This document shows, piece after piece, positions 30,536 to 38,428 of a stretch of 64,000 bases of DNA. The DNA comes from Sphingomonas sp. TZW2008 (GTDB taxonomy: Bacteria; Pseudomonadota; Alphaproteobacteria; Sphingomonadales; Sphingomonadaceae). The notes beneath the pieces were generated by a model that ran no database searches, was not told the origin of the DNA, and worked only from the letters and a program-made list of their open reading frames with translations. Within the stretch, counting starts at the first letter, position 1, and each line of letters begins with the position of its first letter. Both the position numbers and the translations under genes were made by a program. The stretch is taken from the NCBI RefSeq assembly GCF_002117915.1, contig NZ_BDJB01000009.1:98822-162821 (forward strand). Reading direction: 5' to 3'.

Positions 30536-31261
30536 TTAGCTACCGCCGCCCGCCGCAGCGATCCGCGCGCGCGCCTCGGCTGCGATCGCCTTGCGGCCGG
30601 GCATGTCGCGCGGGTCGAACGGCTCGCAGAAGGTCAGCGTCGCGGTGAAGCCGCCGCGCCGGCGCAGCACGCGCGCGGCGTGCGCCTGCCCCGGCTCTTC
30701 GCCGACCCAGGCCAGCTCGCGCGTCGCCGCGCCGTAATCGATCCGTACCGGCTGGACGCGCACGCCCGGCGGCGGCGGATCGAGCACCGCGAGCAGCGCG
30801 GCCTTGAACGGCAGCAGCGTCGCGCCGTCGCCGGTCGTCCCTTCGGGAAAGACGGTGATCGCGCAATTCTCCGCTAGCGCGTCGCGCAGCAGGTCGATCT
30901 GCCCTGCCACCGCCATCCGATCCTCGCGGCGCACGAAGATCGTGCGGTTGAGCGTGCACAGCCAGCCGACCAGCGGCACCTCGCGAAGTTCCGCCTTGGC
31001 AACGAACGCGCTGCCGCTGCGCCCGGCGAGCAAGGGAATGTCCATCCAGCTCAGGTGATTGGAAACGAACACCACGTCGCGCGTCAGCGGGGTGCCGATC
31101 GTGCGCCGCCGCGCCCCCACGATCCAGCCGACGCCGGCAAGGAACAGCCGCGGCCACGGCGAGGGCAGGCGGAAGAGCCGCCACAGCGCGTGCAGCGGCA
31201 GCGCGGCTAGCAGCGCGGCGACCAGCATCGCTAGACGCAGCGCGATACGGAGTCCGCCCAT
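30536..31261 (-). CDS. plsC: 1-acyl-sn-glycerol-3-phosphate acyltransferase (PlsC family)
   Basis: This 241-aa membrane-bound enzyme has the acyltransferase motifs NHLSWMD (68-74; block I, normally NHxxxxD) and FPEGT (138-142; block III). An N-terminal hydrophobic helix (about 5-25) leads into them. It transfers an acyl group to lysophosphatidate in phospholipid synthesis. The stop lies 44 bp before the longest possible miaB start, so plsC and miaB are probably one transcript, as in other sphingomonads. The exact substrate (phospholipid or ornithine lipid) cannot be told from sequence. Confidence 0.88.
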   Translation of the reverse strand: MGGLRIALRLAMLVAALLAALPLHALWRLFRLPSPWPRLFLAGVGWIVGARRRTIGTPLTRDVVFVSNHLSWMDIPLLAGRSGSAFVAKAELREVPLVGWLCTLNRTIFVRREDRMAVAGQIDLLRDALAENCAITVFPEGTTGDGATLLPFKAALLAVLDPPPPGVRVQPVRIDYGAATRELAWVGEEPGQAHAARVLRRRGGFTATLTFCEPFDPRDMPGRKAIAAEARARIAAAGGGS

Positions 31262-31280
31262 CGTCGCGCCCGGTGTGGCG

Positions 31281-32840
31281 TCAGGCGAGATCGGGCTCGC
31301 CCGCTGCGCGTGCGCGCGCCTCGCGGCTCGACTCGGCGGCGGGAACGAGTTTGAACGCTGCGATCGCTGCCGCCAGCGTCACCGGCACCGTGACGAGCAG
31401 CGACAGCATGCCGGTCGACAGGCTGCCCGTCAGCGACGAGACGCGCCCTGCGAGATACGGCCCCATGGCGAGCCCGATCAGCGTCGTGCCGATGAAATAG
31501 GTCGCCGTCGCCGTGCCGCGCATCCGCGGCAGGACGAGATCCTGCGTCGTCGCCGCCGACGATCCCAGCCCCCAGCTCGCGGTGAACTGCGCGAGGAACA
31601 GGCAGACGTAGAGGACGATCGGCGTGTCGGTGGTGAAGGCGATCGCCATGAACGGCGCCGGGATCACCGCGCCGAGCGCGACCATGATCAGCCGTCCACC
31701 CGGATGCTTCCTGCGCAACCGATCGCCGAGGATGCCGCCGACGGTGACGCCGAGGAAGCCCGATACCGCGCCCTGGCCGCCGAGGATCAGCCCCGCCTCG
31801 GCCGGCGAGATGCCGAGATCGCGCATCGCATAAGGCGCTGCCCAGAAGCCCGCGGCGTAGCTGAGAAAGGCGTTGAGGCCATAAGCGACCACGGTGCACA
31901 GGAACGCCGGCGTGCCGACGATCAGCGCGAAGGTCGGCGGATCGCGAAAGCGCAGCGTGCTCGCCCAGGAGAAGACCGCGTAGACGCCGATGCCGACCGC
32001 GATCCACTGCGGCAGCGGCTCGCCGAAGCTGACCAGCAGCAGCACGATCCCGATGATCACGGCCGCGGCGATCACGTTGGTCACCAGCACGCGCGTGCCA
32101 TGCCGCGCGGCGCCGATCAGCGTGAGCGGCGGGATGATCGTCACCAGTTCCTCGAAGAACGCCTTGAACGGCGTCGGATGCGGCTCCTGCGCCAGACCTT
32201 CGGAAAGCCCACGCACCGGCTCGCGCAGCGTCGCGATCCACAGCGCGATGACCAGGCCAGGAATGCCGACGGCGAGGAACGCCGCCTGCCAGCCGACCAG
32301 CCCGAACGGCCCGCCGCCGGGATAGGCGCGGTTCCAGTTCTGCACGATCAACCCGCCGATGAACAGCGAGATGCCGCCGCCGACGTAGAGCCCGGCGGAA
32401 TAGATCGACAGCGCCGTCGCGCGCAGCTTCTTGGGGAAATAGTCGGAGATCAGTGAATAGGCCGACGGGCTCGCCGTCGCTTCGCCGATGCCGACGCCGA
32501 TCCGCGCCGCGGCGAGCTGCCCACCGGTGCGCGACAGCCCCGACAGCGCGGTCATCGTCGACCACAAGGCAAGCCCTGCGCTGATCAGCCGCACGCGGTG
32601 CCAGCTGTCCGCCAGCCGGCCGAGCGGGATGCCGAACAGCGCGTAGAACACGCCGAACGCGGTGCCGTACAGGAAGCCCAGATCCTCGTCGCGCAGGTTC
32701 AGGTCGCGCTTGATGTCCTCCGCCAGGATCGAGATCACCTGCCGGTCGATGAAGTTCAGGATGTAGACCACGAACAGGATCGACAGCACGTACCAGGCAT
32801 AGCCGGTGGCACGGTATTCACCGTCCGCGTCGGTCGTCAT
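31281..32840 (-). CDS. MFS transporter, spinster-like
   Basis: The 519-aa protein has twelve or more predicted TM helices. The major-facilitator motif A region is present in the first loop (GIPLGRLADSWHRVR). The start YILNFIDRQVISIL is characteristic of the spinster-like MFS group common in sphingomonads. Substrates of these are mostly unknown; sphingolipid and aromatic-acid transport are among suggestions for relatives. A longer central loop with extra helices separates the two halves. It is followed 19 bp later by plsC on the same strand. Confidence 0.85.
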   Translation of the reverse strand: MTTDADGEYRATGYAWYVLSILFVVYILNFIDRQVISILAEDIKRDLNLRDEDLGFLYGTAFGVFYALFGIPLGRLADSWHRVRLISAGLALWSTMTALSGLSRTGGQLAAARIGVGIGEATASPSAYSLISDYFPKKLRATALSIYSAGLYVGGGISLFIGGLIVQNWNRAYPGGGPFGLVGWQAAFLAVGIPGLVIALWIATLREPVRGLSEGLAQEPHPTPFKAFFEELVTIIPPLTLIGAARHGTRVLVTNVIAAAVIIGIVLLLVSFGEPLPQWIAVGIGVYAVFSWASTLRFRDPPTFALIVGTPAFLCTVVAYGLNAFLSYAAGFWAAPYAMRDLGISPAEAGLILGGQGAVSGFLGVTVGGILGDRLRRKHPGGRLIMVALGAVIPAPFMAIAFTTDTPIVLYVCLFLAQFTASWGLGSSAATTQDLVLPRMRGTATATYFIGTTLIGLAMGPYLAGRVSSLTGSLSTGMLSLLVTVPVTLAAAIAAFKLVPAAESSREARARAAGEPDLA

Positions 32841-32882
32841 CCAAACCCCTCCCTAAAGCAACTGGCCCGGCGTAACAGAGCA

Positions 32883-33425
32883 TCAGGCGAGGAGCCAGCG
32901 GGCGATTGGCGTGTAAGCGGCCCCCGCCTGTCCGAGATGGCTCTCGTAGAGCACGAGGTGCGGCAGCGCGAACGGAGCGGAGCGTAAACCGGCGTGCCGC
33001 GCGAGCCACGCCCCCACCGCCGCTTCCGCCCCAAGGCTGCGCGGCAACCGCGCTAGCGTGACGTGCGGCAGATACGCGCGCCGTTCGGGGGGCAGCCCTA
33101 CGCGCACCATCGCCTGGTCGACCTTGCGGTGCAGCGCCGCGAGCGCATCGTGCGGCGCGAGCGCGGCCCACAGCGCCTCGGTCCGCCCGCGATGCTCGAA
33201 CCGGCCGACGCCGGCGAGCGACACGGTGGGCGTCGGCGCATGGAGGCTCGCGAGCGCCGCGGCGATATCCTCCGCCACCGGGCGGTCGACTGCGCCGATG
33301 AAGCGCAGCGTCAGGTGCAGCTGCTCGTCGTCCTGCCAGCGCGCACCGGGCACGCCGTCCATCGCATCGGTCAGCGTCTCGCGGATCGCCGGGGGCGGGC
33401 GCAGCGCAACGAACAGACGGTGCAT
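32883..33425 (-). CDS. thpR: RNA 2',3'-cyclic phosphodiesterase ThpR (2H family)
   Basis: The 180-aa protein has the two HxTx motifs of the 2H phosphoesterase fold, HLTL at 37-40 and HVTL at 121-124. It also has the family start HRLFVALRPP. It hydrolyses 2',3'-cyclic phosphates on RNA ends and was first known as a 2'-5' RNA ligase. It is divergent from the Bax-inhibitor-like gene, with about 130 bp of shared upstream sequence. A mid-length normal member; no oddities. Confidence 0.9.
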   Translation of the reverse strand: MHRLFVALRPPPAIRETLTDAMDGVPGARWQDDEQLHLTLRFIGAVDRPVAEDIAAALASLHAPTPTVSLAGVGRFEHRGRTEALWAALAPHDALAALHRKVDQAMVRVGLPPERRAYLPHVTLARLPRSLGAEAAVGAWLARHAGLRSAPFALPHLVLYESHLGQAGAAYTPIARWLLA

Positions 33426-33553
33426 CCCCGCGCTCCTTTCCCGCCCTCATGTGACGAACTGTTGCCACCCGCCCGCCAGCTTGAACTTTAGGCCCGCGCA
33501 CGCGATATTCCGGACAGGTCCGGCCCCTTGCCGGACGAAGGAGCAAACTGACA

Positions 33554-34300
33554 ATGGCCAACTGGTCCGACCCCCGTCCGACCGCGAGCGCGTTCGGCGC
33601 GAGCGTACCGGGCACGCGTGGATCGACATATGATGCGGGCCTCCGCAAGTACATGCTGTCGGTCTATAACTACATGGCTTCGGGTGTGCTGCTCACCGGC
33701 ATCGTCGCGATGCTGTTTTCCAGCGGCGGCCGCGAGAGCATGGCGGCGCAGGTCTTCATGCAGCCGGGCATCCTGAAGTACATCATCATGTTCTCGCCGT
33801 TGGCGTTCGTGATGGTACTCAGCTTCGGCATCAATCGCCTGTCGACCGGCACCGCGCAGCTGCTTTTCTGGGCGTTCGCGGGCATCATGGGCCTGTCGAT
33901 GTCGACGATCTTCCTCGTCTACACCGGCGCCTCGATCGCGACGACGTTCTTCGCCACCGCGGTCGCCTTCCTGTCGCTCAGCATCTACGGCTATACGACG
34001 AAGCGTAACCTGCAGGCGTTCGGCACCTTCCTCATCATGGGTGTCGTCGGCATCCTCGTCGCCTCGCTGCTCAACATCTGGCTGAAGTCCTCGGCGCTGC
34101 AGATGGGCATCAGCGCGATCGGCGTGCTGCTCTTCGCCGGCCTCACCGCCTACGATACGCAGCGCATCAAGGAGATGTACGCCCACGTCGCGGGAACCGA
34201 CATGATGGGCAAGGCCGTGATCATGGGCGCGCTGTCGCTCTATCTCGACTTCATCAACATGTTCCAGTTCCTGCTCTCGTTCCTCGGCCAGCGCGAATAG
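33554..34300 (+). CDS. Bax inhibitor-1/YccA family membrane protein
   Basis: The 248-aa protein has seven TM helices and the BI-1 features. These include YNYMASGVLLTGIVA in the first helix and the conserved C-terminal AYDTQRIKEMY and ALSLYLDFINMFQFLL segments. Relatives are pH-gated calcium leak channels or modulators of FtsH. FtsH is encoded elsewhere in this window, but the two are not linked. AAGGAG precedes the ATG by eleven bases. A good terminator follows the gene. Confidence 0.92.
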   Translation: MANWSDPRPTASAFGASVPGTRGSTYDAGLRKYMLSVYNYMASGVLLTGIVAMLFSSGGRESMAAQVFMQPGILKYIIMFSPLAFVMVLSFGINRLSTGTAQLLFWAFAGIMGLSMSTIFLVYTGASIATTFFATAVAFLSLSIYGYTTKRNLQAFGTFLIMGVVGILVASLLNIWLKSSALQMGISAIGVLLFAGLTAYDTQRIKEMYAHVAGTDMMGKAVIMGALSLYLDFINMFQFLLSFLGQRE

Positions 34301-34341
34301 TCGGCGGTCGATCGCACGATCGAACCTAGCAACGAATACCG

Positions 34342-34375
34342 GGCCCGGCGGGGAGACTCGCCGGGCCTTCTCTTT
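34342..34375 (+). terminator. Rho-independent terminator after the Bax-inhibitor-like gene
   Basis: GGCCCGGCG and CGCCGGGCC (34342-34350 and 34359-34367) form a perfect 9-bp stem with an 8-base loop, followed by TTCTCTTT. Confidence 0.88.
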
Positions 34376-34401
34376 GCCGCCAATCCGGAAAGCCGCCAGC
34401 G

Positions 34402-35214
34402 ATGCGCATCGCGATCACCGCCCACCTCGATTACGGCTTTCCCGAGCCCGCCGACGTCCTGCTCCAGATCGAGGCGGCGGCGATGGCCGACCAGCGGCTC
34501 GAGGCGCAGGCGCTGACGATCTGGTCGGATAATCCGATCACCGCGATCCCCGGCGAGGAAGGCGTCGGTCAGCGCTGCTGGGCACGTGCCGACCGACGCC
34601 TGGTCGCGGATTACACCGCGATCGTGCGGGTCGAACGGCAGCCCATCGTGCTCCAATCGCTCGGTGCCACGCCGGTGCGCGCGCTGCCGTCCGCCACCGT
34701 CCGCTACCTGATGCCCAGCCGCTACTGCGAATCCGACCGGCTCGAGCATTTCGTGCGGCGCACCTTCGCCGGGCTGTCGGGCGGCGCGCTCGCCGCGGCG
34801 CTGGTCGATTGGGTGCGCGATGCGCTCGAATACAGCAATGCCGTCAGTGATGGGCGCACTACCGCGCTCACCACCTTCGCCGATCGCCGCGGCGTGTGCC
34901 GCGATTATGCGCATCTCCTGGTCGCGCTCGCCCGCGCCGCCGAGATCCCCGCGCGCTGTGTCGCGGCTTACGCCCCCGGCGTCGACCCGCCTGATTTCCA
35001 CGCCGTCGCCGAACTGTGGCTCGACGGCGCGTGGCGGCTCGTCGACGCGACCGGCATGGCGTCCGCCGCCGATCTGGTGCGCGTCGCAGTGGGGCTCGAC
35101 GCGACAGAGATCGCGTTCATGACGATCTTCGGCACCGCGACGCTGTGGCGGCAGACGGTCAAGGTCGAACGGCTCGGCGACGATGGGGAACACGGCTCGT
35201 CGCCGGATCGTTGA
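34402..35214 (+). CDS. Transglutaminase-like cysteine protease family protein
   Basis: The 270-aa protein has an N-terminal beta domain (about 1-90) and a transglutaminase-like core. The catalytic triad is Cys166 (GVCRDYAH), His200 (PDFHAVAE) and Asp215 (LVDATGM). Bacterial proteins of this kind are usually thought to be peptidases or isopeptidases rather than crosslinkers. There is no signal peptide, so it acts in the cytosol. It stands alone after the terminator at 34342-34375. Confidence 0.88.
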   Translation: MRIAITAHLDYGFPEPADVLLQIEAAAMADQRLEAQALTIWSDNPITAIPGEEGVGQRCWARADRRLVADYTAIVRVERQPIVLQSLGATPVRALPSATVRYLMPSRYCESDRLEHFVRRTFAGLSGGALAAALVDWVRDALEYSNAVSDGRTTALTTFADRRGVCRDYAHLLVALARAAEIPARCVAAYAPGVDPPDFHAVAELWLDGAWRLVDATGMASAADLVRVAVGLDATEIAFMTIFGTATLWRQTVKVERLGDDGEHGSSPDR

Positions 35215-35241
35215 GCGGGCGTATCGATGGAGAGATGAGCA

Positions 35242-35460
35242 ATGCCCGAACAACAGCCCCCGTCGCAGGACGCCGGTCGCGACAAGTCGATCGCGAAGCG
35301 TCTCGACAAGCATCCCGAAAGCAAGGACGCGCAGCTCGACGCCGGCCTCGATGAATCGATGGACGCATCGGATCCCCCCTCGAGCACGCAGCCCGGCCGG
35401 TCAGATCCCGCCCCATCGTCCGGCTATGACGCGGAGGCGGAGCGTCGGCGCGACGCCTGA
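35242..35460 (+). CDS. Small acidic disordered protein, unknown
   Basis: The 72-aa product is rich in Asp, Ser, Pro, Gln and Lys and has no hydrophobic core, so it is probably disordered. GGAGAG lies about nine bases before the ATG. It follows the transglutaminase-like gene by 27 bp and may share its transcript. The repeated DAxLDxSMDAS pattern is acidic. Function unknown; the gene could also be spurious, but the ribosome site argues for it. Confidence 0.55.
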   Translation: MPEQQPPSQDAGRDKSIAKRLDKHPESKDAQLDAGLDESMDASDPPSSTQPGRSDPAPSSGYDAEAERRRDA

Positions 35461-35577
35461 TTGTTGCGTTCGCGCCGCATCTGTCACGCTTTTATGACAA
35501 TCTGGCTCGGTTCGTCGCATCGTATGTTGCGGTGCGACAAATCGCGTGTTCGTATCTGAACGCCGAACATCGCGGCG

Positions 35578-35597
35578 TTAAGGCGGCTGTTAACCAT
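35578..35597 (+). promoter_or_regulatory. CtrA-like site upstream of an unknown gene
   Basis: TTAA, eight bases, then TTAACCAT. The CtrA consensus of alphaproteobacteria is TTAA-N7-TTAA, with TTAACCAT a common half-site form. The spacer is one base too long, so the match is imperfect. It lies 50 bp before the next start codon. Confidence 0.3.
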
Positions 35598-35647
35598 CTT
35601 GGCGCACGATGCGTCGGTCTGGAATTGTCCGGGGCGGGGTGGTCGAT

Positions 35648-36199
35648 ATGAGTGCCAAGATGAAGCCGGCCGATGGTGTGATGACGCTGGCCGAGATGAA
35701 GGAATTCGCAGGCTTTGCGGCCGCGACGCAGCGGTACATCCGCCGCAGCCTCGATATCGGGCTGGATCGCGAGGACGCGATGGCGCGCTGGTCGCGTGAC
35801 GTGGTCGAAGCGGCAAGCATCCGCGCGCAGGCCCGCCACTATCAGCGACTGCCCGATATCCGCGCCACCGTGCCCGACGACAGCGGGCTTGACGCGATCG
35901 AGCCGTTTCTCGCGCCGCTCGTCACCGTCAGCGCGTTCGATCTGGGGCAGGGGCGGATCACCACATTCTCCGCCTATCGCTTCCTCTACGAGCGGCTGAT
36001 CGGCGCGAGCGTGCGACCGTGGCTGCCCGGCGCCTTCTGCGCCGCCGCCGCGCTGCCGCATCTCCACCCGGAGCTGCGCCGCAAGCTGCTTCAGTCGATC
36101 AGCGAGGCGGCGGCGACCGCGTCGGGCTGGTCGTCGCGCCAGCCGGCGTTCTACCCCTATTGGGTCGAGAAGGTCGAGGCAGGCGCGCTGCCGCACTGA
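35648..36199 (+). CDS. Conserved-looking hypothetical, alpha-helical
   Basis: The 183-aa soluble protein has helical character throughout. Distinct segments are MTLAEMKEFAGFAAATQRY (about 12-30) and FSAYRFLYERLIGASVRPW (about 103-121). I do not recognise a family. The ATG at 35648 is preferred over an in-frame start at 35609. A CtrA-like sequence and a TGTCA-N8-TGACA inverted repeat (35482-35499) lie in its 190-bp upstream region. It is convergent with the barstar-like gene, six bases apart. Confidence 0.65.
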   Translation: MSAKMKPADGVMTLAEMKEFAGFAAATQRYIRRSLDIGLDREDAMARWSRDVVEAASIRAQARHYQRLPDIRATVPDDSGLDAIEPFLAPLVTVSAFDLGQGRITTFSAYRFLYERLIGASVRPWLPGAFCAAAALPHLHPELRRKLLQSISEAAATASGWSSRQPAFYPYWVEKVEAGALPH

Positions 36200-36205
36200 G
36201 ACGGT

Positions 36206-36490
36206 TCAGGCGAGGCGGAATACGAACGTCTCGCCGGTCTCCGCCGCCGCGTCGTCGAACACCTCGCGCACCCGCGTCGCATAGGCGATCGCCGCCGGAC
36301 CCGCTTTGGCGAGCCCATCGAGGATGATCTCGATCGGTGGCGCGACACGGGTCAACCGGGTGACCAGCGCGTCGAACAGCGCGTCGAGGTTCGGGCCGTG
36401 CGACGCCGGCATCCCGATTGCCGGCCGCAGCGCCGCCCACAGATCGTCCGCCGTCCGCCAATCCTGCGCGTCGAGCCGGATCGTCGTCAG
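36206..36490 (-). CDS. Barstar-family protein, probable CTG start
   Basis: The 94-aa domain fits barstar: TTIRLDAQDW strand, then DLWAALRPAIGMP, the NLDALFDAL helix, and an EIILDGL strand. Barstars inhibit secreted ribonucleases of the barnase type. No barnase is in view, and many bacteria carry lone barstar homologues of unknown role. No ATG, GTG or TTG fits; CTG at 36490 gives the expected N-terminus MTTIRLD-, with GAGG eight bases before it and ten bases after the stop of the extensin-like gene. It closes the nudix-extensin-barstar operon. Confidence 0.78.
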   Translation of the reverse strand: MTTIRLDAQDWRTADDLWAALRPAIGMPASHGPNLDALFDALVTRLTRVAPPIEIILDGLAKAGPAAIAYATRVREVFDDAAAETGETFVFRLA

Positions 36491-36500
36491 CGGATCACCC

Positions 36501-37253
36501 TCACCGGCACGCGCGCCAGCCCATCGCGCCGCGATCCGCCTGGTCGAGGTGCAGATGGTCGCGGTGCGCAGCGTTGTAGTCGGGCGACAGAACCGTCGCG
36601 AAGACGCCGCACGCGCCGTCGCGCACGTCGCGCAGGAAGGCCGCGCGCTTGCCGTTCCCCCGCCAGTCACCGAGCACGCTGACCCGCGTTCCGTCCGCCA
36701 GGCGAAAACCCGCCACGTCGATCGCGTCGGCGGTGGCGTGTTGGCTGTAATCGCCGCTGCTGCGCCCGTACAACCGGCGGCAATTGTAGCTGCCGAGGTG
36801 ATCGACCTGTGTCACCCGCATCCGGAAATGCCGCTCCGCCGCTGGTTGGACGACTTCCCACTGCCACAGCGCGAGCGCAGCGGCGACGGGGCAGGCGGTG
36901 CCGAGCCCTGCGGGCTGGAAGCGCGACAGGCGCGGATCGCCCGCGGCGAAGCGCACCCCGTCGCTATAACCGCAGCGCGCGCCGTCGCGCCGCTCGGCGA
37001 GCACCGTGTACCCCACGCCCGCGCGATCGAGCAGCGCCTGGCAGCGCGGAAAATCCTCACCCAGCGCCGCCAGCTTGCGCCCGGTGAACATCCCGATCGG
37101 CTGCGCAAGGTCGAGCGGCGCCCACGGCGTGTCCTGCGGATGGTTGCGGATCCAGCCATAGCCGATCAGCGCCAGCAGCGCGGCGATCGCCAGCGTCACC
37201 ATCCAGCCGATCAGCCGCCGCGCACGCCGCGCGGCGCGATCACGGCGGCGCAT
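36501..37253 (-). CDS. Extensin-like C-terminal-domain protein (DD-peptidase-like fold)
   Basis: The 250-aa protein has an N-terminal TM helix (about 18-35) and a periplasmic extensin-like C-terminal domain. Conserved features are CPVAAAL, the SYNCR segment, the HATADAIDV metal-site-like motif (His and Asp) and HRDHLHLD near the end. The latter two resemble the zinc ligands of LAS peptidases that act on peptidoglycan. Its ATG shares one base with the stop of the Nudix gene (TGATG). The membrane anchor and fold suggest cell-wall work, but no substrate is known. Confidence 0.82.
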   Translation of the reverse strand: MRRRDRAARRARRLIGWMVTLAIAALLALIGYGWIRNHPQDTPWAPLDLAQPIGMFTGRKLAALGEDFPRCQALLDRAGVGYTVLAERRDGARCGYSDGVRFAAGDPRLSRFQPAGLGTACPVAAALALWQWEVVQPAAERHFRMRVTQVDHLGSYNCRRLYGRSSGDYSQHATADAIDVAGFRLADGTRVSVLGDWRGNGKRAAFLRDVRDGACGVFATVLSPDYNAAHRDHLHLDQADRGAMGWRACR

Positions 37254-38011
37254 CAGCCGCGCATCGCGTTGCCGATCGCCTCCGACGTCACCGGATAGCC
37301 CGCGTCATCGGGGATGCACAGGTGATCCTCGCCGTCGCGCTGCTCGGCGAACGGCGTGATCGTTTTGATCGGCGTCGCCCGCGCGTGCGCCACCGCCTCG
37401 TCGAAGCTGTCGAACTGCGCCAGCCGTTCGAGATTGCGCCGCGTCGGATAGATGATCGCGAGCTTGCCCGCGTCGGCATCGGCGAGCACCTGCCGCGCGG
37501 TCGACCACACGAGGCGTACGTTCTCCGTCTGGTCGACGCTCGCGCGCGGCGCGTCCTGCGGGAGTTCCGCGAGGTAGAAGCGCGTGTCGAAGATCCGCAT
37601 GTTGGCGTGCGCGGGGCGCCACCGTGCCCAGGGCGTCAGCTGCTCGAGATCGAGCCGCGCGTCGCTCGCTGCCAGCGCCTCGGCCAGCGTCTGCCCGGCG
37701 TGGAGCGCGGCGCGCATCTCGATCAGCGCCGCGGCACTTGGCAGTTCGGCAAGCCCGATTGGCAGCCCCGCTTCCTCGATCGTCTCGCGCACCGCGGCGA
37801 TCCGCGCGGCCTCCTCGTCGCCGCCGCCCATCGTCGCGGCGAGCACGTGGTCGCCCGGATCGATCCGCCCGCCGGGAAACACCATCGCGCCGCCTGCGAA
37901 CACCATCGCCTTCGCGCGTTCGACCATCAGCAGTTCGGGCGGCCCGTCGCCCGCTTCGCGAAAGATGATCAGGGTCGCGGCGGGAATCGCGTCGGGCAGT
38001 TGGTCGCTCAT
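37253..38011 (-). CDS. Nudix hydrolase
   Basis: The 252-aa protein has a Nudix box near residues 62-85: GGGDEEAARIAAVRETIEEAG, which keeps the REx2EE core that binds magnesium. The strands PAATLIIFRE and MVFPGGRID precede it. The long C-terminal part (about 120-252) is like the NUDT7/NUDT19-type acyl-CoA or coenzyme A pyrophosphatases, so a CoA-type substrate is possible. It is first in a three-gene operon with the extensin-like and barstar-like genes. Confidence 0.85.
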   Translation of the reverse strand: MSDQLPDAIPAATLIIFREAGDGPPELLMVERAKAMVFAGGAMVFPGGRIDPGDHVLAATMGGGDEEAARIAAVRETIEEAGLPIGLAELPSAAALIEMRAALHAGQTLAEALAASDARLDLEQLTPWARWRPAHANMRIFDTRFYLAELPQDAPRASVDQTENVRLVWSTARQVLADADAGKLAIIYPTRRNLERLAQFDSFDEAVAHARATPIKTITPFAEQRDGEDHLCIPDDAGYPVTSEAIGNAMRG

Positions 38012-38107
38012 ACGATCGACTTAACGACGCCCGCGCGCAAAAGTCACGCCTTCAGCGCAGATCGCCGCAGTATAGGGCGCGTTCGTCACGAAGGGGGAAA
38101 GGGCGGG

Positions 38108-38183
38108 TGGTGGAGCTGAGGGGAATCGAACCCCTGACCTCTGCAGTGCGATTGCAGCGCTCTCCCATCTGAGCTACAGCCCC
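38108..38183 (-). tRNA. tRNA-Ala (CGC anticodon)
   Basis: A full 76-base cloverleaf is visible on the minus strand. The acceptor stem is GGGGCTG with CAGCTCC, and the D arm contains AGCTCAGATGGGAGAGC. The anticodon stem is CTGCA/TGCAG around loop ATCGCAC (anticodon CGC), the T loop is TTCGAAT, and CCA is encoded. Confidence 0.95.
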
Positions 38184-38343
38184 GCCCGCACCCGGCGCTG
38201 CCGGGTCGAGCCGCGGCCTTAGCGGCGTCGAACCGCGGTTGCAACGCCCTGCGTTCGAAATCCTCGTGCGCCTTCTCGGACCGCTTCCGGCGACCAAGCG
38301 ACGGCGCCGTGCGACGACTAGCTGTTACGCGCGTGCAACGGCA

Positions 38344-38368
38344 GGAACATAAATCGAAATCAAGCCTT
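38344..38368 (+). promoter_or_regulatory. Possible EcfG-type general stress promoter
   Basis: GGAAC, 16 bases, then CCTT. The alphaproteobacterial sigma-EcfG promoter is GGAAC-N16/17-cGTT. The -35 part is exact and the -10 part is off by one base. It lies 60 bp before the start of a gene with stress-protein domains. Confidence 0.4.
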
Positions 38369-38428
38369 CATGCTGGACGGTGATCGGGCAGAAAGTCCGA
38401 CGCCTCGCGCAGGTAAGGAGTTTGCGAC

